Source: Salinibacter altiplanensis
Lineage (GTDB): Bacteria > Bacteroidota > Rhodothermia > Rhodothermales > Salinibacteraceae
Direction of reading: 5' to 3'
Length of the DNA: 64,000 bases
Assembly: GCF_002894645.1 (NCBI RefSeq)
Contig: NZ_NCQY01000002.1
Coordinates: 150,901-214,900 of the forward strand
Part shown: positions 1-10,685 of the stretch, piece by piece
How the letters are laid out: every line of letters starts with the position of its first letter
Position numbering within the stretch: the stretch's first letter is position 1
Made by a program: the position numbers and the translations under genes
Notes under the pieces: generated by a model
Told to the model about the DNA's origin: nothing
The model's database searches: none
What the model saw: only the letters and a program-made list of their open reading frames with translations

Positions 1-213
1 ACCCCGCCGGGACCGACTCCGAGGGGGAGCACCGAGGGATGAGTCGCGCGCCCCCACGGTGGTTTGACGGCGCGGACGACGGGGACTGTGAGGTCGGGCG
101 TGCAACGCCGTGGCGTTCACGGGGCGATGTTTACGGCACCTTTTCTCACGGGCGCTCTCTTGGTTGGAGCGCTGGGAAGGAGGCTATGTGTTGCTTCTTC
201 TGACGCACCGCCG

Positions 214-648
214 CTATGCAAACAGCCGGTCGTACTCAATCTTGATGCATCGGTTGCGTACGTAGGGCAGCTCCGCCTCCTCGGCCAGTGTGTTCGCCTC
301 CGAGCTCGACACCCCGAGCTGAGTCCAAATCACCGGCTGCTCGTCCGTTTGTTGGACGCGTGCAATTGCCGAGCGGACCATGTCGGCCGTGTGGGCGGGG
401 GCCCGGAAGATGTCAACGATGTCGAGCTCTACGTCCGTTGGGATGCTCGGAAGATCCGGATAGCATGATTCGCCAAGCACCCGGTCGTGGTTTGGGTTCA
501 CCGGCACGATGCGGTAGCCGCGTGCCTGCAAGTACCGGCCAATCTTGTGGCTCGTGCGTGTCGGTGTGGCTGAGCAGCCGACCACCGCGATCGTGTCGGC
601 GGTTTCGAGTACACTGTGAAGGTCGGGGGAGAGACCGTCGTCGGGCAT
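214..648 (-). CDS. CoA-binding domain protein (YccU-like)
   Basis: A 144-residue protein of the CoA-binding (Rossmann-like) family. The N-terminal part has the typical segment TIAVVGCSATPTRTSH followed by a predicted nucleotide-binding core, then YRIVPVNPNHDRVLGE and IVDIFRAPAHT, all characteristic of the YccU/YneT group. A conserved late segment CIKIEYDRL closes the protein. The ATG at 648 was chosen because the family begins just before the first beta strand; the frame stays open upstream to 831 but that part does not resemble the family. The physiological role of this family is poorly known; CoA binding is inferred from family membership. It diverges from leuS. Confidence 0.85.
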   Translation of the reverse strand: MPDDGLSPDLHSVLETADTIAVVGCSATPTRTSHKIGRYLQARGYRIVPVNPNHDRVLGESCYPDLPSIPTDVELDIVDIFRAPAHTADMVRSAIARVQQTDEQPVIWTQLGVSSSEANTLAEEAELPYVRNRCIKIEYDRLFA

Positions 649-836
649 AGAACGATTGAATTCGTGTGCAGGCAGTGGAGAGGTGGCGAGTCGGTACTTA
701 CCCTGTGTCGGCACGCAAAGTCTTCTCCTTTGTTGGTCTCGTACCCCGCAAGGGTCGTTACGACCCGTAGCGAGAGCGAGACGCAGCGGGCGCCCTCCCC
801 ACCACAACCCACTAGATTGTTCAATCGCCATCCGCC

Positions 837-3428
837 ATGGCCTATCCGTTCCACGACATTGAGACGAAGTGGCAAAAGCACTGGGAGGAGCACCAGACCT
901 TCCGCACCCCCGATGAGGTGCCGGACGACACGGACGAGTTCTACGTGCTCGACATGTTTCCGTACCCCAGCGGCGCGGGCCTCCACGTGGGCCACCCGGA
1001 GGGATACACGGCCACCGACATCGTGGCCCGCTACAAGCGCAAGCAGGGATTCAACGTGCTGCACCCGATGGGATGGGACGCGTTCGGCCTGCCCGCCGAG
1101 CAGTACGCGCTGAAGACAAACACCCATCCGCGGGAGACCACAGAGGAAAACATTGCGCAGTTCAAACGTCAGCTCAAGCGCCTCGGCTTCTCGTACGACT
1201 GGCAGCGGGAGATCAACACCACCGACCCAGACTACTACAAGTGGACGCAGTGGATCTTCCTGCAGCTCTACGAAAAAGGGCTCGCCTACCAGTCCGAAGA
1301 GCCGGTGTGGTGGTGTGACGAGCTGGGCACCGTCCTGGCCAATGAGGAGGTGATCGACGGCAAGAGCGAGCGGGGCGGGCATCCCTGCGAGCGGGTGCCG
1401 ATGCGGCAGTGGGTGCTCAAGATCACCGAGTACGCCGATCGGCTGCTGGAGGGGCTGGAAGACCTCGACTGGCCGGAGAGCACGAAGGAGATGCAGCGCA
1501 ACTGGATCGGCCGCTCGGAGGGCGCGAACGTCTACTTCGACCTTGCGGGCGTGGACGATTCGTTGGAGGTCTACACCACGCGGCCTGATACCCTCTTCGG
1601 GGCCACCTACATGGTGTTGGCGCCCGAGCACGAGCTGCTCGACGAGGTCACGACCGAGCCGCACCGCGAGAAGGTGGAGGAATACTGCACGCAGGCCCTC
1701 CGCAAAAGCGAGCGCGAGCGCCAGCAGCAGGGGGACAAAACCGGCGTCTTTACCGGGGGATACGCGGTGAACCCGGTCACCGGCGAGGACATCCCGATTT
1801 GGGTGGCCGACTACGTGCTTGTCTCCTACGGCACCGGTGCCATCATGGCCGTCCCGGCCCACGACGAGCGCGACCATGCCTTCGCTGAGAGGTACGACCT
1901 GCCGATCCGGACGGTCGTGGAGGGCGGCGACGTGGACCAGGAGGCCTACGTCGGCGACGGGCCGCACGTGAACTCCGCCAACGAGAACGTGAGCCTCAAC
2001 GGCCTGCACAACAAGGAGGCGAAGGAAAAAATCATCGAGTGGCTGGAAGCGGAGGGCACGGGGGAGCACACCGTCAACTACCAGCTGCAGGACTGGCTCT
2101 TCAGCCGCCAGCGCTACTGGGGCGAGCCGTTCCCCATCGTGTTCACCGAGGACGGTGAGGACAAGCCGGTGCCCGAGGAGGAGCTGCCCGTCACGCTGCC
2201 CGACGTCGACACGTTCGAGCCGAGCGGCACCCCCGAGGGGCCGCTGACGACCATCGAGGACTGGGTGGAGACCACCGACCCGGAGACGGGGGGGGCGGCC
2301 ACCCGCGAGACGAATACGATGCCGCAGTGGGCCGGCTCCTGCTGGTACTACCTTCGCTTTCTCGATCCCGACAACGACGAGCAGCTCGTCGACCCGGAGA
2401 AGGAAGAGTACTGGATGCCGGTCGACCTCTACGTCGGCGGATCGGAGCACGCGGTGCTTCACCTGCTCTACGCCCGCTTCTGGCACAAGGTGCTCTACGA
2501 CGCGGGGGTCGTCTCTACGACAGAGCCGTTCCAGACGCTGGTGCACCAGGGCATGATCCTGGGCGAGACGGAATACACAGCGTACCGGGACGAAGACGGC
2601 ACTTTCGTGTCCGCCGAGGACGTTGCGGACGACACTGAACTCACGCCCGTGCAGGTCGACGAAGACGCCATCGCAAAAGAGGGAGACGTGTTTGTGCTTG
2701 AGGAACGGCCGGAGGTGCAGGTCGACGCCCGCAGCCACAAGATGAGCAAGAGCCGCGGCAACGTCATCAACCCCGACGACGTGGTCGACGAGTACGGGGC
2801 CGACACGCTCCGCCTCTACGAGATGTTTATGGGGCCGTTGGAGCAGGACAAGCCCTGGAGCACCGACGACATGGAGGGCGTCCACCGGTTTCTCAACCGT
2901 GCCTGGCGCCTACTCGCTGGCGCGGACAGGGAGGAGCAGGCCGTGCGTGACGAGGCGCCGGACGGTGAGCAGCTTCGCACGCTGCACCGCACCATCAAAA
3001 GGGTCACGGAGGACATTGAGGCCCGGGCCTTCAACACCGCCATCGCGGCGATGATGGAGTTCGTGAACGCGGCCAACAAATGGGACGCGATGCCCCGCGA
3101 GATTGCCGAGCCGTTCGTCCTCCTCCTGAGCCCGTTCGCGCCGCACCTCGCCGAAGAGCTGTGGGCACGCCTCGGACACGATGCGTCGCTGGCCTACGTG
3201 GACTGGCCGGCGTACGACGATGAGCACATCCGGCGGGAGGTCGTGGAGATGCCCGTACAGGTGGACGGCACGGTCCGTGCCACCATTGAGGTGGACGCCG
3301 ACGCGGACGAGGACGATGTGCTCGCCGCCGCGAAGGCCGCGGACAATGTGGCCCGCTACCTCAGCGACGTGGACATCCAGCGCGAGATTTATGTGCCGGG
3401 GCAGATCGTGAACTTTGTAACTGGATAA
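837..3428 (+). CDS. leuS: Leucyl-tRNA synthetase
   Basis: Class Ia aminoacyl-tRNA synthetase that charges tRNA-Leu in the cytoplasm. At 863 residues it has the normal bacterial length. The HIGH-type signature is at about residue 45-55 ([13 protein letters not shown]), the CP1 editing domain contains [12 protein letters not shown] near residue 245, and the KMSKS loop is [11 protein letters not shown] near residue 638. The C-terminal anticodon-binding and leucyl-specific regions are complete. The protein is very acidic, which fits a salt-in halophile. The start ATG lies 188 bases from the divergent CoA-binding gene. No frameshift or truncation is seen. Confidence 0.98.
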   Translation: MAYPFHDIETKWQKHWEEHQTFRTPDEVPDDTDEFYVLDMFPYPSGAGLHVGHPEGYTATDIVARYKRKQGFNVLHPMGWDAFGLPAEQYALKTNTHPRETTEENIAQFKRQLKRLGFSYDWQREINTTDPDYYKWTQWIFLQLYEKGLAYQSEEPVWWCDELGTVLANEEVIDGKSERGGHPCERVPMRQWVLKITEYADRLLEGLEDLDWPESTKEMQRNWIGRSEGANVYFDLAGVDDSLEVYTTRPDTLFGATYMVLAPEHELLDEVTTEPHREKVEEYCTQALRKSERERQQQGDKTGVFTGGYAVNPVTGEDIPIWVADYVLVSYGTGAIMAVPAHDERDHAFAERYDLPIRTVVEGGDVDQEAYVGDGPHVNSANENVSLNGLHNKEAKEKIIEWLEAEGTGEHTVNYQLQDWLFSRQRYWGEPFPIVFTEDGEDKPVPEEELPVTLPDVDTFEPSGTPEGPLTTIEDWVETTDPETGGAATRETNTMPQWAGSCWYYLRFLDPDNDEQLVDPEKEEYWMPVDLYVGGSEHAVLHLLYARFWHKVLYDAGVVSTTEPFQTLVHQGMILGETEYTAYRDEDGTFVSAEDVADDTELTPVQVDEDAIAKEGDVFVLEERPEVQVDARSHKMSKSRGNVINPDDVVDEYGADTLRLYEMFMGPLEQDKPWSTDDMEGVHRFLNRAWRLLAGADREEQAVRDEAPDGEQLRTLHRTIKRVTEDIEARAFNTAIAAMMEFVNAANKWDAMPREIAEPFVLLLSPFAPHLAEELWARLGHDASLAYVDWPAYDDEHIRREVVEMPVQVDGTVRATIEVDADADEDDVLAAAKAADNVARYLSDVDIQREIYVPGQIVNFVTG

Positions 3429-3610
3429 CGTCGTATGCGCGGTGGGGGCGTATTAGGCTCGGCGTTGTACTGTTGGCATCGTGATGCGTGAGGAAAAGAG
3501 CCTGTATCACGTTCCTCGGGTCACGCACCACGAATGACGTTTCACCCCTGACCCAATCCGATTCGGGCCGTCGCCCGTCCGCTTAGCATTTCTTCAGAAA
3601 CGTGCGTCCC

Positions 3611-4369
3611 ATGCCCAAACTTGATCTTCTCGCCCTCGCTGCCCACCCCGACGACGTAGAGCTCTGCGCGGGAGGAACGATGTGCCTGCTTGCCCAACAG
3701 GGGTATGAGGTCGGCATCGTCGACTTCACGAAGGGGCAACTCGGCTCGCGGGGCACGCCCGAGCAGCGCATGGTGGAGGCCGAGCGGGCCTCAGAGATCC
3801 TGGGCCTCCGCGCCCGTGAGAATCTCGGGCTGATGGATGGGGACATCCGCAACACGAAGGCCAATCAGCGGAGGGTGATTGAGGCGGTGCGCCGGTACCG
3901 CCCGGACATCGTCCTCATCAACCCGCCGGAGGCCCGACATCCCGATCACAGCGACGCCGCCGACCTTTCGACCGACGCGCTCTATTACAGCGGATTGCAA
4001 GAGGTAGAGACGACAGGGCCGGACGGATCTTCTCAGGATCCCTGGCGGCCCCACCACGTGCTCCACTACATGCAGGCCGTCTCCTTCGAGCCCACGATGG
4101 TGGTGGACGTGACGGACGTATGGGACCAGCGCATTGAAGCCCTGCAGGCCTTCGAGTCGCAGTTCCACAACCCGGACTACGAGCCGGACCCAGACGAGCC
4201 GGAGACCTTCGTGTCCAACCCTGAATTTTTCGAGTGGGTGAAGGCCCGGGCGCGCACCTACGGCTACACGGTGGGGGCCACGTACGGCGAGCCGTTCAAG
4301 TACCGACACGGTCCCTTCGGCGTGACGGACCTGCCCGATGTCCTCCGCAAGGAGAAAGAGTTTCGCTGA
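3611..4369 (+). CDS. bshB1: PIG-L family deacetylase, BshB1-like (bacillithiol synthesis)
   Basis: A 252-residue zinc-dependent N-acetylglucosamine deacetylase of the PIG-L/LmbE family. The metal-binding AHPDDVELCAGGT motif lies at residues 10-22 and a second histidine motif, ARHPDHSDAA, near residue 112. The arrangement matches BshB1, which deacetylates N-acetylglucosaminyl-malate in bacillithiol synthesis. The ATG at 3611 gives the standard N terminus; an in-frame GTG at 3602 adds only three residues. BshA and BshC are not in the window, so assignment to bacillithiol rather than another PIG-L substrate rests on family similarity. Confidence 0.85.
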   Translation: MPKLDLLALAAHPDDVELCAGGTMCLLAQQGYEVGIVDFTKGQLGSRGTPEQRMVEAERASEILGLRARENLGLMDGDIRNTKANQRRVIEAVRRYRPDIVLINPPEARHPDHSDAADLSTDALYYSGLQEVETTGPDGSSQDPWRPHHVLHYMQAVSFEPTMVVDVTDVWDQRIEALQAFESQFHNPDYEPDPDEPETFVSNPEFFEWVKARARTYGYTVGATYGEPFKYRHGPFGVTDLPDVLRKEKEFR

Positions 4370-4471
4370 GCTAGATCCTACGTGAATTAGTTGGGGCAGA
4401 AGGCTCAACTCGCAACAACCGAAAGGTTCAGGTCTTTGAAGCAAAATAGCGCTGCACTGATCGTCCATGAG

Positions 4472-4501
4472 TTGACACCATCGTCTGCGGCGCGGTATAT
4501 T
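4472..4501 (+). promoter_or_regulatory. Sigma70-type promoter of efp
   Basis: A perfect -35 box TTGACA (4472-4477) and a near-perfect -10 box TATATT (4496-4501) are separated by 18 bases and lie about 40 bases before the efp ATG. This is a textbook housekeeping promoter read directly from sequence; activity is inferred. Confidence 0.75.
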
Positions 4502-4540
4502 GCCCCACTATAACTGCTACGAAGCGACCTTCCCCCTTCC

Positions 4541-5119
4541 ATGGCGGACACGAGTGACTTCCGAAACGGCATGACCTTTCTCTGGAAAGACGATCTCTGG
4601 GAGATCGTCGACTTCCTCCACGTCAAGCCTGGCAAGGGCGGCGCGTTTGTCCGGACTACCCTAAAGCATGTGAAGGACGGCCATGAGGTGGAGGAGACCT
4701 TCCGAGCGGGGGCGAAGGTCGACGAGGTACGGGTGGAGCGTCGAGAGCACCAGTATCTTTACGAGGACGATTACGGGCTCCACTTTATGGACGAGGAGTC
4801 CTACGAGCAATTCTCGATGCCGCCGGGGCAGGTGGAGGGGCGCGAGTTTCTAAAAGAAGGGGGCAGCGTCGATATTCTCTTTCGGAGAGACACCGAGGAG
4901 CCGCTCCGCACTGAGGTCCCACAGAAGGTGGAGCTTGAGGTCGTCGAGACCACGCCTGGGGTGAAGGGCAACACCGCGCAGGGGGGCGACAAGCCCGCGA
5001 CGTTGGAGAGCGGGGCCACCATCGACGTGCCGCTGTTCATCAACGAAGGAGACGTCGTCCGTCTTAGCACCGAGACCGAGGAGTATAAGACTCGTGTCTC
5101 GGCCGCCTCCACCGTGTAG
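4541..5119 (+). CDS. efp: Translation elongation factor P
   Basis: EF-P relieves ribosome stalling at polyproline stretches. The 192-residue product has three domains: an N-terminal KOW-like domain with the modification loop near residues 28-36 ([15 protein letters not shown]; Lys31 is the usual modified position), a central OB domain, and a C-terminal OB domain ending in TEEYKTRVS. It has its own sigma70-type promoter 40 bases upstream and is followed after 47 bases by accB, the common efp-accB-accC order. The protein is acidic and full length. Confidence 0.98.
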   Translation: MADTSDFRNGMTFLWKDDLWEIVDFLHVKPGKGGAFVRTTLKHVKDGHEVEETFRAGAKVDEVRVERREHQYLYEDDYGLHFMDEESYEQFSMPPGQVEGREFLKEGGSVDILFRRDTEEPLRTEVPQKVELEVVETTPGVKGNTAQGGDKPATLESGATIDVPLFINEGDVVRLSTETEEYKTRVSAASTV

Positions 5120-5166
5120 TCCTCGGCGTGCGCCCGCCACTCTTTCGCACACACCTACTCAGACGC

Positions 5167-5781
5167 ATGGAGCTCTCGAAGATCCAAGAACTACTTCGAC
5201 TTGTCGCCGAGAGCGGGGTGTCGGAGGTCGAGATTGAGGAAGACGACTTCAAGCTCACCGTTCGGCAAGACAGCCCGCAGGTGCTCATGCAGCCGGCGGC
5301 TCAGCCGGCCCAGCTGCAGTACGGCCCGCCCCAGCAGGCGCCTCCCCAGCAGGTGCCCCCGCAGCAAGCCCCGCCGCAACAGGCCGCTCGCCCCCCTCAA
5401 CAGCAGCCGTCAAACGCCCCCGCTTCGTCGGCAGCCCCGAGTGGGACACAGGCGGCCCCCGAGCCGACCGAGGAGGGCACGTCCGCGGTGCCGACCGAGA
5501 ACGGAACGGCGGAGGCGGAGGAGACGGAGGGTGCCGCGGAGGAGCACGTGGTGAAGGCCCCGATCGTGGGGACCTTCTACCGCGCCCCGTCGCCCGACGA
5601 CGACCCCTTCATAGAGGTGGGCGACGAGGTGCAGGAAGGCGATGTGCTCTGCATCATCGAGGCGATGAAGTTGATGAACGAGATCGAGTGTGAGACCGCG
5701 GGAACCGTCCAAGAAATTCTGGTCGAGGACGCCGAACCGGTCGAGTTTGACCAGCCGCTCTTCGTGCTTGAGGAGGCGTAA
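5167..5781 (+). CDS. accB: Biotin carboxyl carrier protein of acetyl-CoA carboxylase
   Basis: Carries biotin between the carboxylase and transferase parts of acetyl-CoA carboxylase, the first step of fatty acid synthesis. The 204-residue protein starts [12 protein letters not shown], has a long linker at about residues 40-130, and ends with a biotinyl domain holding the biotinylation site EAMKLMNE (Lys near 169). The linker holds four consecutive copies of a five-residue Pro-Pro-Gln-Gln-Ala/Val unit followed by more Pro/Gln, then acidic Glu-rich sequence. The ATG at 5167 matches the family start; the frame is open to 5128 but no homology is expected there. accC follows 261 bases later. Confidence 0.97.
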   Translation: MELSKIQELLRLVAESGVSEVEIEEDDFKLTVRQDSPQVLMQPAAQPAQLQYGPPQQAPPQQVPPQQAPPQQAARPPQQQPSNAPASSAAPSGTQAAPEPTEEGTSAVPTENGTAEAEETEGAAEEHVVKAPIVGTFYRAPSPDDDPFIEVGDEVQEGDVLCIIEAMKLMNEIECETAGTVQEILVEDAEPVEFDQPLFVLEEA

Positions 5782-6042
5782 CGCTGGTCGTCCGTGGCGT
5801 CGACGGCCCCGGGGCGGCTTGCGTGTGGACCCTGCTCGAGGCTCCTGCTCGTGCTGGCCTGGAGGAGCGGGCTCAGTCTGACTCATGGTCTCCTGATGCC
5901 CCGTAGTGTATGCGTCGTGTCGCGGAAGGCCCCTCCCCCAGACGACTCCTTCTCAACGATTGTGCTGTGCTCGTCACGTGCCGCACGCCGTGCCCCTTTC
6001 TCCCGAACGCCCGCATGTCCCACAGGATACTGCTGACCCCGC

Positions 6043-7410
6043 ATGAGTGACCTCCAAAAAGTTTTGATCGCCAACCGCGGCGAGATTGCGCTGCGCGTGA
6101 TCCGCACCTGCCACGAGATGGGCATCAACACCGTGGCGGTGTACTCGACGATCGACCGCGACGCCCTGCACGTCCGCTTTGCCGACGAGGCCGTGTGCAT
6201 CGGGCCGCCGGCTTCCGGGGAGAGCTATCTGCGGCCCGACCGTCTCATCGCCGCCGCGGAGGTGACGGGGGCCGATGCCATCCATCCCGGCTATGGCTTC
6301 CTCGCCGAGAATGCCGAGTTCAGTCAGATCTGTGCCGACAACGACATCGAGTTTATCGGTCCTTCGGCCGAGACGATTGCCCTGATGGGGGAAAAGTCGA
6401 AGGCAAAGGAGGAGATGCACAAGGCGGGGGTGCCCATTGTGGAGGGGTCGGACGGCACGATCAACGACCTCGATACTGCCTACGAGGTCGCCTCCGACAT
6501 CGGATTTCCCGTCATGGTAAAGGCCGTTGCGGGCGGGGGCGGCACTGGCATGCGGCTGGTGCGGGAGGCCAGTGGGTTTGAGCGGGCCTTCAACGGGGCT
6601 CGCTCCGAGGCCGAGGCGGCCTTTGGCAACCCCGAGGTGTACATCGAAAAGTTCGTTGAAAAGCCGCGCCACGTCGAGATTCAGGTGCTGGGCGACGGGC
6701 ATGGCAACGTGATGCATTTCGGCGAGCGGGAGTGCTCTATTCAGCGCCGTCACCAGAAGCTGCTCGAAGAGTGCCCCTCGCCGGTGGTCGACCAGGAGCT
6801 CCGCGAAGAGATGGGCACGGCGGCCATCCGAGGGGCAGAGGCCGTCAACTACGAAGGGGCCGGGACGGTCGAGTTTCTCGTGGGGGCTGACCGCAGCTTT
6901 TACTTCATGGAAATGAACACGCGCATTCAGGTGGAGCACCCGGTCACCGAGGAAGTGACGGACTGTGACTTGGTGGAGCATCAGATTCGCGTGTCGATGG
7001 GAGAGACCCTGGATGGGGTGGAGCGACCGTCGATGGAGGGCCATGCCATCGAGTGCCGGATCAATGCCGAGAATCCCTTCCAGAACTTCAGTCCTGTACC
7101 GGGCGACATCACGGCGTTCCATCAGCCGGGGGGGCACGGCATTCGGGTCGACACGGCGGCCTACTCAGGCTATCGAATTCCGCCGACCTACGATTCGATG
7201 ATTGCGAAGCTCATCGCCTATGGAAAAACCCGCGAGCAGGCAATCCGGAAGATGCGGCGGGCGCTCGCTGAATTTGTCGTGGAGGGGGTCGATACCACGA
7301 TTCCGTTCCATCGGCAGTTGATGGAGGACCAGCGGTTCAAAGAGGGCAACTTTGACACCCGGTTCCTCGACGACTTCGAGATGCACGACGCCCCCGCGGA
7401 GGTTGCGTAG
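6043..7410 (+). CDS. accC: Biotin carboxylase subunit of acetyl-CoA carboxylase
   Basis: ATP-grasp enzyme that carboxylates the biotin on AccB. The 455-residue length is normal. Visible signatures are [15 protein letters not shown] at the N terminus, [13 protein letters not shown], the glycine-rich ATP loop [11 protein letters not shown] near residue 163, [18 protein letters not shown], and [15 protein letters not shown] with the catalytic residues. It pairs with accB upstream. The 261-base gap shows no terminator, so cotranscription is possible. Confidence 0.98.
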   Translation: MSDLQKVLIANRGEIALRVIRTCHEMGINTVAVYSTIDRDALHVRFADEAVCIGPPASGESYLRPDRLIAAAEVTGADAIHPGYGFLAENAEFSQICADNDIEFIGPSAETIALMGEKSKAKEEMHKAGVPIVEGSDGTINDLDTAYEVASDIGFPVMVKAVAGGGGTGMRLVREASGFERAFNGARSEAEAAFGNPEVYIEKFVEKPRHVEIQVLGDGHGNVMHFGERECSIQRRHQKLLEECPSPVVDQELREEMGTAAIRGAEAVNYEGAGTVEFLVGADRSFYFMEMNTRIQVEHPVTEEVTDCDLVEHQIRVSMGETLDGVERPSMEGHAIECRINAENPFQNFSPVPGDITAFHQPGGHGIRVDTAAYSGYRIPPTYDSMIAKLIAYGKTREQAIRKMRRALAEFVVEGVDTTIPFHRQLMEDQRFKEGNFDTRFLDDFEMHDAPAEVA

Positions 7411-7541
7411 CGGGGAGCGAGTGCGCGTGGCACGCGAGAAGGCATGTTGGCCACGCTCGCCATGCGATGAAGGAAATCGTGCCCGCTCCTTGACGTCCGG
7501 GCGCGCCTACAGTTTTCTTCTAGTCGGTTTGCAGGTGCCTT

Positions 7542-8756
7542 ATGTCGTCCCCAACCCAGTCCGTTCAACTCAACGACCGTGTGGCTGCGATGCAGCCGTC
7601 GGCCACGCTCGCCATGAAGGCGCGTGCCGAGGAGCGGCGGCGGCAGGGACACCCGGTCGTCGCCCTCAGCGCCGGAGAGCCGGACTTCGACACGCCGGAG
7701 CCGGTCGCGGATGCGGGGGTTGAGGCCATCCGGAACGGGTTCACGAACTACACGGAAAACCCGGGCATGCTGGAGCTCCGGGAGGCCATCTGCGACAAGC
7801 TCGACCGGGACAACGGCCTCTCGTACACGCCGGAGCAGGTCGTGTGCTCGAACGGGGCCAAGCAGTCCCTCGCGCTGGCCATCCACGCCCTCTGCGACGC
7901 GGGCGATGAGGTGCTCATCCCGGCGCCGTACTGGGTGAGCTACCCGGAGATGGCGCGCTTCAGCGGGGCGGAGCCCGTGACGGTGCCCACGGACGTGGAC
8001 GACGGGTATCGCCTGACGCCCGAGGCCCTGGAGGACGCCATTACCGAGCGGACGCGACTGCTCATTCTGTGTACCCCGTCCAACCCCACTGGGACCGTGT
8101 ATTCGCCCGAAGAGTTGGCAGCGCTCGCCGACGTGCTCCGCGGTCACGAGCAGATCCACGTGGTGTCCGACGAAATTTACGAATACGTGCTCTACGACGC
8201 CGAACACCGTGCGTTCGCGTCGCTTCCCAGCATGAAGGATCGGACCGTCACGGTGAACGGATTCTCCAAGGGCTTCGCAATGACAGGGTGGCGGCTTGGC
8301 TACATGGCCGCGCCGGCGCCGATTGCCGAGGCTGCGGGCAAGATTCAGGGACAGTTTACCTCGGCGCCCAGCAGCATCACGCAGAAAGCGGGCGTGGCGG
8401 CTCTGGAAATGGACAAGGGCCCGGTGGACGAGATGGTGGCGGCCTTTCGGCGTCGGCGCGACGTGGTCCTGGAGCGCCTCCGCGCCATCGACGGGGTGCA
8501 GTGCCCCACCCCCGAAGGAGCCTTCTATGCGTACCCGGACGTGTCGGCTTTCTTCGGATCCACGACGCCCGACGGCTCGACGATTGAGGACGGCGGCGAC
8601 CTGTGCTTCTACTTGTTGGAAGAGCAGAACGTCGCTCTCGTCCCGGGGCCGGCGTTCGGAGAGCCCGATGGGCTTCGCCTGTCCTACGCCTCGTCGATGG
8701 AGGACCTCAAAACGGGCCTGGATCGGATTGAGGCGGGGCTCGCTGCGCTCCGCTGA
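7542..8756 (+). CDS. Class I pyridoxal-phosphate aminotransferase (aspartate-type)
   Basis: A 404-residue fold-type I aminotransferase of the AAT I-gamma group, probably aspartate or aromatic transamination. The PLP-binding lysine is Lys243 in NGFSKGFAMTGWRLGY. Other conserved elements are SAGEPDFDTPEPV near residue 44, NGAKQSLALA (cofactor phosphate), APYWVSYPE, and CTPSNPTGTVYS with the conserved Asn. The C-terminal Arg in GLRLSYASS binds the substrate carboxylate. Substrate is inferred from the family only; the neighbours (accC, an M50 protease) do not help. Confidence 0.93.
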   Translation: MSSPTQSVQLNDRVAAMQPSATLAMKARAEERRRQGHPVVALSAGEPDFDTPEPVADAGVEAIRNGFTNYTENPGMLELREAICDKLDRDNGLSYTPEQVVCSNGAKQSLALAIHALCDAGDEVLIPAPYWVSYPEMARFSGAEPVTVPTDVDDGYRLTPEALEDAITERTRLLILCTPSNPTGTVYSPEELAALADVLRGHEQIHVVSDEIYEYVLYDAEHRAFASLPSMKDRTVTVNGFSKGFAMTGWRLGYMAAPAPIAEAAGKIQGQFTSAPSSITQKAGVAALEMDKGPVDEMVAAFRRRRDVVLERLRAIDGVQCPTPEGAFYAYPDVSAFFGSTTPDGSTIEDGGDLCFYLLEEQNVALVPGPAFGEPDGLRLSYASSMEDLKTGLDRIEAGLAALR

Positions 8757-8819
8757 CGGGGGCGATGCCGAGCGGCACCGGGGCGCGATCACGATTGTCA
8801 CTGACGCACGTCTACGCTC

Positions 8820-10061
8820 GTGGAACCGAACCAGCCCTCCGGTGACGTCCGAATCGAGGTAAATACTGACTCGGCCTCGACGGCGGCCGCGTCCCAATCG
8901 ACGGCCGACCGCTACTGGCTGCACCTCCTCCTCTTCGTACTCACGCTGGCGTCCACGGTGTACGTGGGGGCCTCGTGGTGGGCCAACCGCCTGCTCCACT
9001 ACGAGGCGCACGACCAGACAATCTCCCTCTTCGTCCTGACCCTCAATCAGGCCTGGCTCGTCGACGGGCTGCGCTACGCGATCCCGCTCGTCGGCTTCCT
9101 CACGGTGCACGAGTTTGGGCATTACTTCGCGGCGCGGTACCACGACGTGCGCACGTCGCTGCCCTACTACATCCCGTTTCCGTTCAACGGCATCGGCAAC
9201 TTCGGGGCCGTCATCAGCATTCGGCAGCGCATCCCGAGCACGCGCTCGCTCTTCGACATTGGCGTGGCCGGGCCGCTGGCGGGTTTTGTGGTCGCGCTCG
9301 GAGCCCTGATCTATGGCTTTGCCACACTCCCGCCCCCCGAGTACCTGCTCGACCTGCCGGGACACGAGGCGCTGAAGGCGCACATCCGACAGCACGGAAC
9401 GTTTCCGGACACGCCCCCGGCCGGAGACAACGGAATGCCGGTCCTGATGGTCGGATACACGCCGCTCTACTGGGCCTTGTCCCAGGTCTTCGCGAACGTC
9501 CCGCCAATGTACGAAATGTACCACTATCCGGTGCTCTTCGCCGGGTGGCTCGGGCTGTTCTTTACGGCGCTCAATCTGCTTCCGGTGGGACAGCTCGATG
9601 GCGGCCATGTGCTATACGCCCTGCTGGGCGACAAATGGCACCGTCGCTTCGCGCAGGCCTTCGTCTTCGTGCTGTTGTTCTCGGGGGGCATTGGATTCAT
9701 GGACGGGATGCGGCAGTCGCTTCAGAACGCAAGCCCATGGTTGGGGAGAGCGTCGTGGATCATCCTCGCGGCGATCTATTACGGCTACCTGTACAAAATC
9801 TTTGGGGGAACCGACCGGCGCACCTGGGGAGGACTGGGGGGGCTTCTGGCGGGGGTGAGTGCGGCCATGGCGCTCGGGTGGACGGGCCTCGGATGGACCG
9901 GTTGGCTCGTCTGGAGTCTTCTCATTATCTTCCTTGTCCGGGTGGAGCACCCCCCGGTTCTGCAGCCGCAGCGACTGACGCCCGGCCGGCGGATCCTGGG
10001 GTACCTGGCCATCGCCATTTTTATTCTCTGCTTTAGCCTGCAGCCGCTGAGCACACTCTGA
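8820..10061 (+). CDS. Site-2 protease family (M50) membrane metalloprotease
   Basis: A 413-residue polytopic membrane protein. The zinc motif HEFGH lies in LTVHEFGHYFAARYHDV at about residues 97-113, and the third ligand motif is LLPVGQLDGGH near residue 258. Around these are at least six hydrophobic segments. Members of this family cut transmembrane substrates such as anti-sigma factors or signal peptides. The start is a GTG at 8820; no better ATG lies before the acidic, Ser/Ala-rich N terminus. It is closer to the plant-EGY-like M50 proteins than to RseP because no PDZ domain is visible. The substrate is unknown. Confidence 0.88.
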   Translation: MEPNQPSGDVRIEVNTDSASTAAASQSTADRYWLHLLLFVLTLASTVYVGASWWANRLLHYEAHDQTISLFVLTLNQAWLVDGLRYAIPLVGFLTVHEFGHYFAARYHDVRTSLPYYIPFPFNGIGNFGAVISIRQRIPSTRSLFDIGVAGPLAGFVVALGALIYGFATLPPPEYLLDLPGHEALKAHIRQHGTFPDTPPAGDNGMPVLMVGYTPLYWALSQVFANVPPMYEMYHYPVLFAGWLGLFFTALNLLPVGQLDGGHVLYALLGDKWHRRFAQAFVFVLLFSGGIGFMDGMRQSLQNASPWLGRASWIILAAIYYGYLYKIFGGTDRRTWGGLGGLLAGVSAAMALGWTGLGWTGWLVWSLLIIFLVRVEHPPVLQPQRLTPGRRILGYLAIAIFILCFSLQPLSTL

Positions 10062-10145
10062 CGTTTTGGGGTGAAGCGGAGGAAGGCACAGATTCTGGAG
10101 CAAGGGATCGAGACCGACACTTTGTTTGACTAAACGGTGTTCTCC

Positions 10146-10685
10146 ATGCCGGGCCCATTTTTGTCCATCTGGGGACGCCTGCTGGGGGCTGTGCTAATTG
10201 GGGGCGGGCTTGCTTTGTGGGGCGGGTGCGACACGGTGCCGGCCCCGGAGCGTACTCAGCGAGGGCCGTCGGTCGCGGACCTTCAGGTGACTCCGGACAG
10301 CGTGCACGAGTCGGAGTTGGACGACGAACAGATCGTGGATGCGCTGGCCCAGGTGGCGGTCGATGTGTCGGCGCGCGCGGAAGACCCGGACGGGACCGTC
10401 GAGCGGGTCGTGTTCGTCGTCGAACCGTCGTCCAACCCGCGGGGTACGTTCTCTGGATCCCTTCCTCCGTCGAGCAACGAAATGCGTTACGGGGCGCGCC
10501 TGGGGCTGTCGCTTCCGCTCTCTGATGAGATCTACACGATTCGCGTCTTCGCCGTGGACGACGACAGCTTGTCGAGCAACCAGGTGACGGGGCAATTTCG
10601 GTTTGTGCCGACGGATGCGTCGGGGGCCACGGGGGATGCTGACGCTCTTCGCATGCAGGTAAACGGCCGCCCAGACGACTCGTGA
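10146..10685 (+). CDS. Predicted lipoprotein with Ig-like domain
   Basis: A 179-residue protein with a lipoprotein signal: a hydrophobic stretch ending in LALWGGC at about residue 30, then an acidic mature part. The middle (VSARAEDPDGTVERVVFVVEPS) resembles beta-sandwich/Ig-like modules of surface lipoproteins. The ATG at 10146 is preferred to a GTG three codons earlier. Its stop overlaps the start of the next gene by four bases (GTGA), so the two are probably translationally coupled. Function is not recognised. Confidence 0.75.
   Translation: MPGPFLSIWGRLLGAVLIGGGLALWGGCDTVPAPERTQRGPSVADLQVTPDSVHESELDDEQIVDALAQVAVDVSARAEDPDGTVERVVFVVEPSSNPRGTFSGSLPPSSNEMRYGARLGLSLPLSDEIYTIRVFAVDDDSLSSNQVTGQFRFVPTDASGATGDADALRMQVNGRPDDS

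Noticed and set aside
1-213. A frame open from position 3 to 206 on the plus strand at the left edge
   Set aside because: Too short, no family similarity and low-complexity translation; could be the end of an upstream gene but cannot be supported.
498-2885. A 795-codon minus-strand open frame opposite leuS
   Set aside because: It is the high-GC antisense shadow of leuS; leuS has all family motifs and the antisense product has no domain.
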